64,000 nucleotides of DNA from Staphylotrichum longicolle (taxonomy: Eukaryota; Ascomycota; Sordariomycetes; Sordariales; Chaetomiaceae): assembly GCA_019096155.1 (NCBI GenBank), contig JAHCVI010000001.1, forward strand, positions 12,735,243-12,799,242, in the 5' to 3' direction. The notes beneath the pieces were generated by a model. That model did no database searches and had not been told where the DNA came from. It saw nothing but the letters and a program-made list of their open reading frames with translations. This document shows, piece by piece, positions 29,862 to 41,154 of this stretch. Numbering within the stretch: the first letter of the stretch is position 1; every line of letters begins with the position of its first letter. The position numbers were made by a program, and so were the translations under genes.

Positions 29862-32559
29862 ATGGGGTCGACATTTACGGACACCACTGAAGAGAAATAC
29901 TTACTCCTCACACCCGAAGAGCACCTCGAAGATCTTGCTGCCGAGTTTGAGAGGCTGCGAGGTGCCGGAAAGCGCCCAAGCAAAGCCCGGAGCTTCATAA
30001 ACAAGACGAAACCATTGATTAAACTTTTGGAGAGACACGGCAAGGCTCTCGATGTCGCCTCAAACTTGTCCCCGCAGTTCTTGACCCCGCTGTGGGTTTC
30101 TCTCCGGATTATCATGAAGGTACCTTACGTACATGGACTGATGACCTATTCCCATCTGGAAGCCAAAGGCACTGGCTGACGCTTCTTCATCTAGATTGCA
30201 ACGGGCATCGACGAATACTTTTCTCGTCTAGACGACATCCTGCAGCGCCTGGACGATGTGCTCCCCAGATTTCAGGTCTACGGTGAACTCTTCGCCAATC
30301 ATGAGAAGGTCCAGGCCGTCATCTTTGAGGTGTACAATGTCGTCACAGCATTCGTCAACGACGCAACAAAGGTTTTCAGGTCAACAGGGCACGTTGTAAA
30401 AGATTCCGTCTGGAGAGACTTTGACGGGAAGTTCGAGGGCACCCTGAGCAAGCTTAGGCGACTGAGTGAAAATGTCGAGAAAGAAGCGCGAGCTGCTGAG
30501 ATGATTGAAGCTAAGCAAGCCCGTGAGGAGGCCAGAGAAGCTCGCGAGGAAGCCAGACAAGCCCGTGAGGAGGCTAGACAGCACCAGGCCGAGGTCTTCC
30601 GCCTCACCGCCGAGGTTCGGAGACTTACACATGCCCTTTTAGAAGGCGCAGAAAGTAAGTCGCCAAGTCTACTGCTCATATGACCACACGGAACACATCA
30701 CTGACAAAGGAGACGCAGTCCCTTCACTGCGTGGAGTGAGAAATTGGTTGCGTGCAAGGCAATGCCATGAGGAGCGAACCTCTCTGGGCTCGAAGCGGCG
30801 AGAGTCCTGCCATTGGGTTCTCGAGCAGTCGAGTCTCAGAGAATGGACTCGTCAGGAAGAAACCCAAGTCTTCTGGGTGCATGGTCCTCCCGGCTGCGGC
30901 AAGTCCTATATCTATTCGAGATTGTTGGACTACGTCGAGGCGAATCATAGGAGTCCCGTGGTTTACTTCTTGTTTTGCGCGGCAGACAAGGAACGAACCA
31001 CAGTCTTGGCACTCCTTCGTTCATGGACGTTTCAGCTACTCAAACTGATTTGGAAGTCCAGTGACTACCCAGTGGCGTGGGAACGGGCGAAGAGACACCT
31101 GATAGCTAGCGATGGGACCGAAGAAGCCCGGCCGCGCGACGTCCGCGAACTCTTGCTGTCCATCCTGGAGGCGCAGGACACACCGAGTTGCTGCCTCGCC
31201 GTCGACGCCATTGACGAGTGTGTGGATAGCGAAGAGTTTGTCCGTTTTATCGACAAAATCCCCAAGCGATTCAAGATTCTAGTCACATCCCAGGATCCCC
31301 CCGACATCCAACCTCGTCTCACGCCTTTCTTCAGAACATTGGCCGTCACTCCGGACCTCACACAACAAGATATCAATGACTACATCCACGACGCCGTCGT
31401 CAGCCTCCGAACGCCAGACAATAGGCCCCTACCAGACGACATCCAACAGGAGATCAAGCATCATCTCCAAGCCTCAGACGGCATGTTCCTCCTGATCCAC
31501 CTCATGATCGAGGACATAAAACAGAAGACCACGCTCGAGGAGATCGCCGAGTGCCTCAAAAGGCTCCCCGTCAGCCTGAGCGAGCGGTACGGCCGCATCA
31601 TGGACGCCATCAACCAACAAGATCCTTCCCACAGCCTCCTCGCCCGCAAGGTCTTCTTCTGGGTCCTCACCATGCGACAGCCCCTCACGGCCAAAGAGTT
31701 CTGCGCAGCGCAAGCCGTCCGGCCCGCTGCCGCAGACCGCACACTCATCTACTCCCCCAGGCGCCGCCTCACCCACCCCAACTCGAAATCAGAAATCCAG
31801 CGCGTGTGCGGCTCCTTGATTCGTCCGCGTGGCGACGAGGGGCGGCTCTACCCCTTCCACGCCACCGTCAAGGAGTATCTCGCGCAGCACTTGTCGTCCC
31901 TCACGGCCGCCATGGCCCAGTATTACGGGCTCCCGAGCGTCACCTCGGCCGACGCCCTCGCCGCGGCCGTCTGCATGCGCTACCTGACATCGGACACGGT
32001 TGCTGCCCTGCACGACAAGCTACCCGCTCATGCTGCCGTCCACGTCGACGACACCACCACCGCGCATGGCGACAGCGCCTGGACCGCCCTCGTCGCCGAC
32101 GACCCGCAGCTCGACTTCCTGCGCTACGCCGTCACGCACTGGTTCCACCACGCGCAGCACATCGGGAACTCGGCCGGCAGCAAAGACGACGAGCTCCTGG
32201 ATATGGCCGCGGACCTGCTGGACGGCGCGCGTCCCAACGCCGCGGTGGTGTGGCGTCTGTATTGGTTGTTGGCCGGCCCCGAGCGGGCCAGAAGCGCGCC
32301 GGGGGGTCAAGGCGGCTGTCCGGCGGGGTTGTCGGGCTTGCACATGGCGGCGTATTTTGGGCTTGCGCGGGTGGTGGAGTATCTGGTACTGAATGGGTTG
32401 CTTGATGTTGCGGTGGTGGATGGAGAGGGGAAGACGCCGCTGCAGTGGGCGGCGGAGAGGGGGCATACTGGAGTTGTGAAGGTGTTGATCGACGCTGGGG
32501 CGAGCCTGGAAGCGGTTGGGCGGGATGTTGATAGTTGTGGTCTCGTTTTGAGAAGCTAG
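29862..32559 (+). CDS. NLR-like STAND protein: DUF7708-like N-terminus, NACHT, ankyrin repeats
   Basis: Exons 29862..30119, 30195..30654 and 30719..32559 give 852 residues. The N-terminal 150 residues (helical; LSPQFLTPLWVSLRIIMK then a PRFQVYGELF block) resemble the DUF7708-type domain found at the front of fungal STAND proteins. A charged coiled coil with repeated REEAR units follows (about residues 185-225). Then comes the NACHT NTPase: P-loop GPPGCGKS at 30883-30906, Walker B LAVDAIDE, and LVTSQDPPD as the sensor-like segment, followed by a winged-helix region. The C-terminus has about two ankyrin units (GLSGLHMAAYFGLARVVEYL, KTPLQWAAERGHTGVVKVLI) and then ends soon after; longer paralogues usually carry more repeats. 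Fungal NLR-like proteins sense non-self and trigger cell death or signalling; its ligand is unknown. Confidence 0.9.
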
Positions 32560-32815
32560 GTGAGAGCAGAGCAGGAGATTCTAATGTCGGTATCTTTGCT
32601 GTATCCCTTTCCTTGGTTGGAAGGTTTTCAAAATGAGACTTCCTCTACAGAACCCATGATCTAATTCGATTCTGTATTCCCCGTCCATCCTATGAATCTA
32701 ACAAAACGTTGTATCTAGAAGCAACGCTGTCCATCTAATCTATTCTATCTTATTCCGTCTAATCTACCTTTTACGCCCACCCGCCATTCCCATTCCCATC
32801 AACACAGCCCCCCAT

Positions 32816-33484
32816 TCACAACCCCGCCCTCAACGTAAACAACACCGCCTGCGCCTTCACCAACACCTCCCCGTCAGGGCCCCTCACCTCCCCCTCAACC
32901 CAACACCTCCTCCCGTCCACCTTGGCCAACCGGCCCGTCACCAACACCACGCCCGGCTCCTCCACGCTCCCCGTCCTGACAGGCTTCAAGAACCGCATGT
33001 CCAGCTGCCCCGTGGCAATCAGCGCGCCCTGCCGCAGCCCGCCCAGGCGCTGGTTCACATCGACCACGCGCGCGACCGCCTCGTCCACGAGCGTCGTGAC
33101 GATGCCCCCGTGGCACATGCCCGCCCAGCTGTTGACGCCCGGCCCCAGCGCGGCGAGGGCGTGCACCTCGCGGACGAGCGCGCCGGGCGCGGCCGCGGCG
33201 GGCGGCGCGTAGAAGGCGACGTAGGCCGAAATGGCGTCAGAAGTGTTGAGGGTGCGGGAGATGAGGGCGTGGTTGGGGTCGTGGGCCGGGTGGACGACGC
33301 GCGAGAGGGACTGGTCGATGTGGAAGTCTGGCGAGGAGGCGAGGAGGGCGGCGCACCAGGGGATGGAGCGGAAGTAGGCGATTTGGGCTGCCGCGGCGTC
33401 AGAGTTGGCTTGGGCGAGGTCTAGTTTGGTGTGGGGCCTGGGTGCGGGTGGAGGGGTGAGTTGGGGGGTTGGTGATTGAGACAT
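32816..33484 (-). CDS. hotdog-fold thioesterase (PaaI/4HBT family)
   Basis: An intron-free 222-residue protein from the ATG at 33484. After a Pro-rich start the hotdog domain shows the signature AGMCHGGIVTTLVDEAV, where the HGG..(D/E) motif supplies the active-site backbone and acidic residue. LDMRFLKPVRTG and VEGEVRGPDGEVLVKAQAV strands follow. Such enzymes cleave acyl-CoA or related thioesters; the substrate cannot be told. No targeting peptide is evident. The frame continues upstream without an ATG. Confidence 0.85.
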   Translation of the reverse strand: MSQSPTPQLTPPPAPRPHTKLDLAQANSDAAAAQIAYFRSIPWCAALLASSPDFHIDQSLSRVVHPAHDPNHALISRTLNTSDAISAYVAFYAPPAAAAPGALVREVHALAALGPGVNSWAGMCHGGIVTTLVDEAVARVVDVNQRLGGLRQGALIATGQLDMRFLKPVRTGSVEEPGVVLVTGRLAKVDGRRCWVEGEVRGPDGEVLVKAQAVLFTLRAGL

Positions 33485-36400
33485 GGTTTTTGGTGTTGTG
33501 GGGATGCCTGGAGACAAGGCTGGGTTGTCGAGGCCAGAAGAGTGCCGTTGAGGAGCAGATAATGAACCAAGGAATCGGATCTTCTGTATGTATTCTGTAA
33601 GAGAGGCTGATATAGAGAGTATGGGTTTCTGGACGGGAGGACAGAGGAAACTTATTTATTTACGATTCCTCATGGGAGTCAAGGTGGGACTCGATGCTGC
33701 CGTGAAAAAAAAAAAAAAGCAAATGCCGTGATTCCGCATTTTCGCGGTGCTATCGACGGTCGATGTGGATCTCGGCGAGGACAGAGTTTGCGTAACCCAA
33801 GCAATAACTGCTGGGGATTGGATGTAGTGTGCGGACTATCCGTTGCTGAGGTGGATGACTGAATCTTACACAGGAGCTGAATACCCCGGCAGAGTGGGTT
33901 GCATCATACAGCTGTGAAAAGAGAGCATCATTCCCCAATTCGTCTACCCCGTCTCGAGGCGGCAGCTCCATCGGACAGTCGAGACAGGATTAACTCGTGT
34001 TTGGAGTGGGTCAGGGGTCCAAGACTATTGACTTCAGGCTTCAGCTAACCAAAACAACAACGCCAGCTGGCACTATTCACGTCGGCTCCACAACCACTAA
34101 GAAAAACACACCTGCGTGTTTTATCGGCATGTATTGTCTGGCTTTTCTCTCTTTGCGTGTTTGAGCAGTTTCCAGGAATCAAGAATGGCACACTATAAAC
34201 CAGTGGGCCTTCTGATAAGCTCTCATTTCTTTGTGCCCATCCCGCGATTTTTCACTATGCGAATGAATGGTGTTACAGGACGAAACGACGAGTGCCCCAG
34301 TCTAGTTTACTTTTATTTCAGCTTGTAGTTGTCCCCAAACCTTTGCCTGGTTCAAATATTATCTTGTTACCTTGCACTTCGTAGACACGCTTCGGATGGT
34401 TTGGCTTGGCACTCTTTTCTCTGACTCTTCCCCTGTCGATCCCGGTCTAGAAATGGTAATCCTCCTTTCCAAAAATATAAAAACTGCCAGATACGAAGGG
34501 CATCAACCTTTCCTCTTCGAACACATTGGAAAAGCCAGCTGGTGTCTAGAGCCAGATGACTCGTCTCAACATGAGAAGAGTTGCAACAAAGGCGTGTTAG
34601 AGCTGCATAAACCAGCTGGAATGTCACAATGCTTACCATAAGAAAAAGGAAGAGAAACGGATACGGCTTTCGATAGGTTTACAGTTATCAAAGTATGACT
34701 TTTGTTCGGCCGAACTACTGCAATCACAGGGACACATTGGGAGGGGTGGGTCTGAAGCCACCTCCAGTTTATGATTGCCATTCTCAAGAAGCTGTGTTTG
34801 TCGACGGGTTGAGAACGGATAAATGAGGAGACAGTGATGAGGTAGCGAACGCATCTGAGCACCAGCACGACATGAGTATACATGCTACCAATTCTTCCTG
34901 TTCATCGTGGAATCAAGGACCTGGCCTCCGTGTGAATCGTCTATGAACAGAGTGAACTAAGGCGCGCAACATTCTATCTTCGTCGGGCAGTATATGCTGC
35001 CAAGTGAGAAGTCCGCTTTCCCTGTTTCGATACTGTACGCCTACATGATGAAAAGTGGGCTCTGCTTTTAGCTCTGCGAGTTCATTCTTGTCTATGTGCA
35101 GATGCGGCTGGCAATACCCCTCGTTCGTACCGTCGTCTTACATTGCTACAACCGCAGCCCTGCCCGCCACAGCACGCTACACAAGAATCTAAGCCATCCA
35201 ATGAGCGGGTTGACCCAGTACGTGAGAGCCTTCTCCTCGTCCCGAATCTGGCGTGGATGTGGAGGGGGAACAGATAAATACCATCCACATTCAAGGAATC
35301 TCGAGTCAGTTACCACCACCTCAATGCTTTGCTGAAACGAAATCCCTCGCGAAGTCAGAGACCTGCAATGCCGGCAATGGTCAGGTAACTCCAATGATAT
35401 GGAGCCGATCTCATCCAGCTCTCCACAATCCATGTCGGGGAGGATTAAACCATTTGACGTGCACATCCTCTCGGTACAGAAACGTGAACCCTGGAATCTC
35501 TGCCGGGTCCGGCCTGGGAAATACATGCGTTATTTCGAGCGGCATAGCTGCGAATTTCTGACGTTGAGGTTCCAGAGACCCGAGGATGTCTTTCTGTTTA
35601 GAAACGTTTCTTAGAGTTCAAGTGAAAGCTCTGGGCATCTAGCTGCCTTCGCCTTTGTCCAGCTCCAGTTCAGTGCCGCATTCAACGCAACCACTAGACC
35701 CGGTATCAGCATCATATTAAAGACGACCATCGGACGTGAGGCCTGCACCGGACCCGAGAAGCGTGCCGGATCTGGTGGCATCTTCGGACGTGTTAGAGTT
35801 TTACACACCGTGGGTGGACCCCAGGTCAAGACCCGAGAGCTACACACCAAGTTTTCCAGACGGACTCACCGTATCCGAGGGCCCATATGCATGTAACTTA
35901 TCCGAATAGAGCGTCGGCTCCAGGGAGGCAGCCGATTGGGTGGCTAGGAAACTCCCAAGCTCCTACCACCGTCACCGTGAACGAAGAGCTCCGGGATCGA
36001 ACGGGCCTCCGGGATGACGGCTGGTGGACGAGCTTGAGAACATGGGATTCAGTTCATGGGCAACCAGAATTGGGATTCTTGCACAGCTCCAGGGAATAGG
36101 CCCCTTCATTGCGGCGCGGAAGGAACACCGCAACGGCGTCACAAACTGGCGCAAAGCCCTACAACCCCCCTCCATCCCTCCGCCGGCAAAAGCCTTAGCT
36201 ACCGTATAAACCCGATGTAAAGAAATCTTATCACTGACGCCACTTTCCTGATGTAACTCGCCGACGCAATGTCGAGAAAGCAACTCTATCAATGCCGTTT
36301 CGGCCCAAGAAGGTCAGTTTGCCTGGTCCTTGCAGCCTGGACAATGGGAGTCCCGTGGTCGAGACCACAACTCCGGCCAGTTCGCAGAAGCGAGGTGAGT

Positions 36401-37060
36401 AGATGAATAGGCCCAGGGCGGCTAGCGACGGGATTGAGCTTATACCAAGATTCAGGAGCGTCGGCGTGTCACGAGTCCACGACCAGATGTTCCGAGGGGA
36501 TGGCTGGCCCATGAGGAGTACGAGCAACGGAGGAGCAGAATGTTGACTAAAGGATCAAGGAGGGGTCTCACTAAGCCGTGTTCTCTCTAGCTCTGTTGGA
36601 TTACTGTCCTGACAAACAACATTGCGCTCCTTCGGCTCCTAAAAGGCATTCCCCACACTAGCGCTCCTTCCGGAGTAAAGCAGCCGTGGCAAAATCCAGC
36701 CAGTCAATTTCTCCCGATCCTCGGATGCGACCCCTGATCTATGAAGGCTGAGAAGCTGAAGGATCATGCAAACCTTCAAGACAGCACATAATTCTCTCAT
36801 TGCTAGCACCAAGCAGCACGAGAGTCGAGAGATGCAACGATGACGGCAGGATGGGATTGCAAAACGAACGTGCGTGGCCGTATCATACCTACTCCCGGTG
36901 GTCAGCAATAGAGGAACAGCTGATCAACTATAAGCGGCTCATCCCAGGAGGTATACTTTTCTCGGGAGATAAATAACGGCTTGGGTGCAGCACCGTTCGG
37001 TATCTGGCTTGCACTCAAGGCCCCTAAACTATATACTCTCAAGTTTGCTCAAATATCTCA
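33485..37060. other. 3.6-kb gene-poor region
   Basis: No gene could be assigned. It contains a poly-A run (about 33703-33717). There is also a minus-strand open stretch at 36231-36540 (contains GISSIPSLAALGLFIYSP, a membrane-like segment) and another at 35146-35526 (contains NPLIGWLRFLCSVLWRAGL). These might be exons of a decayed membrane protein, but no splicing model held together. Confidence 0.35.
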
Positions 37061-37939
37061 ATGAGACCTTCTACGTGTCTGAGACTTTCGGCTGGACGGG
37101 TGCTAAGGACCGCGGCTGCAGCTTGCTCCGCTGCACCTAACCCTTCCCTAGTTAAGTCTAGTACCTATCATCGACATCCACGACCTTGGGATGTATCAGC
37201 AACACAAACTCGTCTCATACCATACAAGATGGCTTTCAACGAGGTTTTCCAGTACTCTACCGTTTCCGCCCTCATGGACGGTGTCGCCTCGGACGGCACA
37301 CTACTCAAACACATCCTTGCCCACGGCGACCACGGCATTGGCACGTTCCTCAACATGGAAGGCGAGATGATTGTACTTGACGGCCACGTCTTCCAAGTAA
37401 AGGGTGACGGGTCAGTCATCTACGCTGATCCAGAGGAGACCGTTGTGCCCTTCGCCACTGTAACACGCTTCCGGCCGGCGCTCACCACGAGGCGAACGAT
37501 GACGGGCAAGTGGGGGCTAAAGGAGCTGCTCACGGATCTGTTTCCTAAGGCGAAAAATCACTTCCTGGTCGTGAGGGTGGACGGCCTCTTCAAGACAATC
37601 ACCCTCAGAACTGTATACGGCCAGTGCAGACCGAGGGAGGGGTTGGTGGATGTCTGCACTCGGCGGACGACGGAGACGTTGAAGCAGGTCAAGGGCACCA
37701 TTGTTGGGTTCAGGTGCCCGGAATTTGCGAATGGGCTGAATATTGCAGGGGACCACTTCCATTTCATTACCGAAGACAGGCAACGAGGAGGGCACGTTCT
37801 GTCGTTTGATACAGAACATGATGTAGAGATTGCCGCTGCGGAGATGGTCAAATACCACCTGGAGTTGCCGGCTGACGACGACGAATTCAACGAGGCCGGG
37901 CTGAAGCAACAACCGGAACCTAGTTTGTTCGCGAAGTAA
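37061..37939 (+). CDS. alpha-acetolactate decarboxylase
   Basis: A single-exon, 292-residue protein. From residue 57 on it matches the bacterial-type AlsD/BudA family: VFQYSTVSALMDGV, ILAHGDHGIGTF, EGEMIVLDGHVFQVKGDG, ATVTRFRP, and the metal-site region GDHFHFITEDRQRGGH containing HxH and a downstream His. The enzyme converts 2-acetolactate to acetoin with loss of CO2, diverting acetolactate from branched-chain amino-acid synthesis. Residues 1-56 form an Arg/Ser/Ala-rich extension that could be a mitochondrial transit peptide, which would place the enzyme where fungi make acetolactate; an internal ATG at 37229 would give the short cytosolic form. This activity is classic in bacteria and patchy in fungi, so horizontal acquisition is plausible but not shown here. 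Confidence 0.9.
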   Translation: MRPSTCLRLSAGRVLRTAAAACSAAPNPSLVKSSTYHRHPRPWDVSATQTRLIPYKMAFNEVFQYSTVSALMDGVASDGTLLKHILAHGDHGIGTFLNMEGEMIVLDGHVFQVKGDGSVIYADPEETVVPFATVTRFRPALTTRRTMTGKWGLKELLTDLFPKAKNHFLVVRVDGLFKTITLRTVYGQCRPREGLVDVCTRRTTETLKQVKGTIVGFRCPEFANGLNIAGDHFHFITEDRQRGGHVLSFDTEHDVEIAAAEMVKYHLELPADDDEFNEAGLKQQPEPSLFAK

Positions 37940-38604
37940 TATATTCTCAATCTCGGGGGCTAGAGCTATCGTCAGATTTCAGCTTTAATACCAAACAAAC
38001 CACAAACCTATCTCTACAAGCAAACAAGGAGATAGGGTGTCGCAAACTCGACCATTCTCTCCTCTCTGTTCTTATGTCAAAACAACTTTGAGCAAGTTTG
38101 TTGAGGCAGAATTTCCGATCTCGGACCAGGACGAGAGTTGCTTTTTGCCCTACTTGAAGCATCGTCGGCTTGCCTTGCTCGCTTTATTCATCCGGATATG
38201 CAGATGGCAAAGAATCTGGAAAGTTCATTGGGTGGAAGGGCGCTTCTGGTGGCGGAAACCCCTCTCTTCTGCTGACTGCAGATGGATCTAATCTCACTCA
38301 GGTAGTTCGGGAAGCAACATGAAACGTCATCGGCCACACACCGAATATGTTTGTTCGGCAAGTCAGATCCATTGTCATTGTCTGGCTGCAAGAGTTGTTT
38401 GCGGCGGCTTCCTCCGGGCTGGCAAAACACATCTTATTATATTCGGCGCAGAAAGTCAGGGAGGTGAGACGTTCATCTAACGTTCGGATGTACACACTTG
38501 AAGTGTATGGGGTAGAATTCAAACTGTCAACTTAGGCGTCTCGTCTCCTGAGGTGCTTTATCTGTACTTGATCCTGATCCCAAACCATGCCTCCTCTCAT
38601 GTCT
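37940..38604. other. intergenic region between convergent genes
   Basis: Lies between the 3' ends of the decarboxylase and the HET gene. Nothing else is recognised. Confidence 0.45.
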
Positions 38605-40560
38605 TCATTTCTGGAACGTGGTTGGGTAGTCATCCCATACCTCCTTATATCTGAAGCAAGCCTCGTGTATCCCGCGGACCGACTCCGGCTTGGAGGCCTC
38701 TGGAGGGTCAACGAATGATCCCTTGAGAGAGATCTTGACCTTGTGCATGCGTTCCGCGGTTGATGTGACTGAAACCTTGACAAGTCGGACAGCAAGGGCC
38801 GCATCTGCTGACCCCTCCTTACGCCCGGGCCGCCTTTGGCGGTGCTCTAAGGCAGCCATGGTGGGCAAGACTTTGCCGCTGATAACTATGGCGCGTATCG
38901 CTTGCCCAAGACGTGCCAAGAAACGCGGATAGTGCATTTCCGTTTCCTGGGAGAGCAGATGTTCCAGGTCTCCGATACGGTCCCCGGTGCGTGTCGATGG
39001 AGCACATCCGCTGGACCAGCGTGAGCGAGGTGGAGGGTGAAGAGCGACCCAGGCACCAAGCTGGGGTGCCGCTCTACCGTCAACGTTCTGAGATGTACCC
39101 GTGCGGTTGTTCTGCGGCATGAGTCCGCATAAAACCACCAAAGGGTAATCCGGGCGCTCGGAGAAAATGATGTAGAGTATGCCGGTGAAGTATTCGTAGC
39201 CCTCGGTCAGGAAGACAGATTCGACAGGGTCCCAGTAAGATGGTCGCAGTAAGCCTGGGTCTCGGCTGGCGTTCGGAAGGCTGGGGTTGCGCGTCACCAA
39301 TTCGCACGTCACCCCTGGTGGCGTCACCACCTCAAACTTAAATGCTTCATGGAGGCGCCCGCGCAGACGTCTCGACTCGACCGGGCTGATGACCCGAGGG
39401 ACATGTACCGGTCTCATAAATGGATCCCAGCGGCTTGAAGTATCGGAAGGTGGACTAGTGGTGGCCTCGTCGTCGTCGACAAAGACGGTGTCTGCGCAGT
39501 GTCGGACGAAGCCGGAGGATGTCTTGACGAGACGGATGGCAATCATGCCGAAGCGGCCCTTTGGGCGCTGGACTGCAGCATCCCGGCAGTAGAGATGCAT
39601 CAGGTAGTCCTTCTCAGTGGTGTCCATCTTGAGCGAAGTCTGGAATTCAACGCCCCGGTTCGTGATGGAGAAGAGATGGGCGTCGTGGCGGAGCGGATCA
39701 GCTATGAGTTCCAGCCGGCGACACGAAGAGAAATGCTCAGGAGACGGGGCCAGAACACCATAGTAGTCTTGAATCAAGCTCGGATTGAGCTCGTACTGAG
39801 ACCACGCAAAGAGAGACAGGTCGTTCGTTGACTGGGCGATGGCTTCTTGTAGTCGGATGAAGGCCTTGGCGCCTTCGCCGTAGATCAGAGGGAGATTGAC
39901 ACCAAAGATGCCCAGCAGACAATACGCAATGTCCTCCGGTCGTGTCGTCTTTCTCCTGGCAGCCCAGGACATTCTCCGGGCCACCGGGATGGTCGACAAT
40001 TCCTCGCTGTTGGCAAGCACGGACACGTCGATGTCGGTGATGTGGCTGAGGTCGTACTGCAAATCTGCCTTCGTGCCTCGAAATGCCCAGCTGCCGTCGT
40101 AAAACATGACTACCTTGGGTGCGATCAGTTCCTGCAAGGTCCAGCCCCGGCTGAACCACAGACACCGGCCCAAACAGGCTCGCAGCTGGTCTTTTGCCAG
40201 GGCAGATGCCGCGTCTCCGTTCGTACTTGCGGGCAAATCAGAGAGGTAGGCGTAACACCGCGCTGCCTTTTTGTACCACTGGAACATGGAGTTGATGGCC
40301 TCGGTCAACTCTGCGCTGCTGCTCTTGTCGATACAGCAGGTGTCGATCCATACGTAGAATAGGCCATGGCTCTCCGCGCGATCACAGGTTCTCACAATCT
40401 TGTACCACTGGCTCTTTGCCCTAGCGACGTTGAGATCCTTCATATCATCGAACGTGACTTCTCCCGTTTTGCTCCACGTGTGCGACAAGATGGCGTACGG
40501 GTAGTCATCCGGCCCATTCACCTCGACGAGGCTGCAATCGCGGACATCGATGAGCCTCAT
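38605..40560 (-). CDS. HET-domain (heterokaryon incompatibility) protein
   Basis: A single-exon, 651-residue protein. The HET domain covers about residues 1-215 with all landmarks: MRLIDVRDCSLVEV, YAILSHTW, YVWIDTCCIDKSSSAELTEAIN, LWFSRGWTLQELIAP, SWAARRKTTRPEDIAYCLLG then IFGVNLPLIYGEG. The remainder is the variable C-terminal region, with ASKPES and a final segment FRYKEVWDDYPTTF. It shares its domain plan with the HET protein at 22166-24022 but has no intron interrupting the domain. Fungal HET proteins mediate incompatibility cell death. No NTPase or repeat domain is fused here. Confidence 0.93.
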   Translation of the reverse strand: MRLIDVRDCSLVEVNGPDDYPYAILSHTWSKTGEVTFDDMKDLNVARAKSQWYKIVRTCDRAESHGLFYVWIDTCCIDKSSSAELTEAINSMFQWYKKAARCYAYLSDLPASTNGDAASALAKDQLRACLGRCLWFSRGWTLQELIAPKVVMFYDGSWAFRGTKADLQYDLSHITDIDVSVLANSEELSTIPVARRMSWAARRKTTRPEDIAYCLLGIFGVNLPLIYGEGAKAFIRLQEAIAQSTNDLSLFAWSQYELNPSLIQDYYGVLAPSPEHFSSCRRLELIADPLRHDAHLFSITNRGVEFQTSLKMDTTEKDYLMHLYCRDAAVQRPKGRFGMIAIRLVKTSSGFVRHCADTVFVDDDEATTSPPSDTSSRWDPFMRPVHVPRVISPVESRRLRGRLHEAFKFEVVTPPGVTCELVTRNPSLPNASRDPGLLRPSYWDPVESVFLTEGYEYFTGILYIIFSERPDYPLVVLCGLMPQNNRTGTSQNVDGRAAPQLGAWVALHPPPRSRWSSGCAPSTRTGDRIGDLEHLLSQETEMHYPRFLARLGQAIRAIVISGKVLPTMAALEHRQRRPGRKEGSADAALAVRLVKVSVTSTAERMHKVKISLKGSFVDPPEASKPESVRGIHEACFRYKEVWDDYPTTFQK

Positions 40561-41154
40561 GGTAGTTGTGGGATGGCGAAGTCGCCCTTGGCACGTCCTT
40601 GAGATAGACGAGACTCGATTTCAGTATGGCCGCTTGCGGTGCGATGAGGTTGTGATATCTCCAGGTTTGGCGTCACTTCTCCCGAAACCCCGCGCAGAGC
40701 CTTGCGAGGTCCAGCGTCTTTTCAGCTCCGAAAAGCCGCCAGAGGTTTGGTAATCAATCGGAGAGATTCCCAGCCAATAAGAAGCTTGTTTCAGAAAAAG
40801 GAAATACTTGGTAATCGAACACTGAAATCGCTTTTGGTTTCCTATCAAGAGAGATGATTCGAAATTAGAGGGTATATGCTATATGTAGGTAACTACATGA
40901 ATTTGGTTCGCAGAAATACAATTATACACAGGCTGATCCTTAGAGAATGAACCTCTTTGATATAGAAGGGTTTTCGTCGTGCTTTTGGCAAAGGGAGCGC
41001 GCACTCGTTTGATGCCGAATGTGGACCTTGCGGCATCGGAGCCGAACTCACCTACACTCTGTTGCCTGCAGTGTTGTACGGAGACAGGAACATCACTCTC
41101 AGCCATGGTCGAGTTGCTGTTTTGGAAGACCGTTTTGCGGAGCTCGTCTTATGT
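40561..41154. other. intergenic region
   Basis: Upstream region of the HET gene and of the ORF that follows on the other strand. No other feature is seen. Confidence 0.4.

Noticed and set aside
35146..36540. Possible spliced membrane protein on the minus strand
   Set aside because: Two membrane-like stretches exist, but no set of splice sites gave a continuous frame, so it is not reported as a gene.
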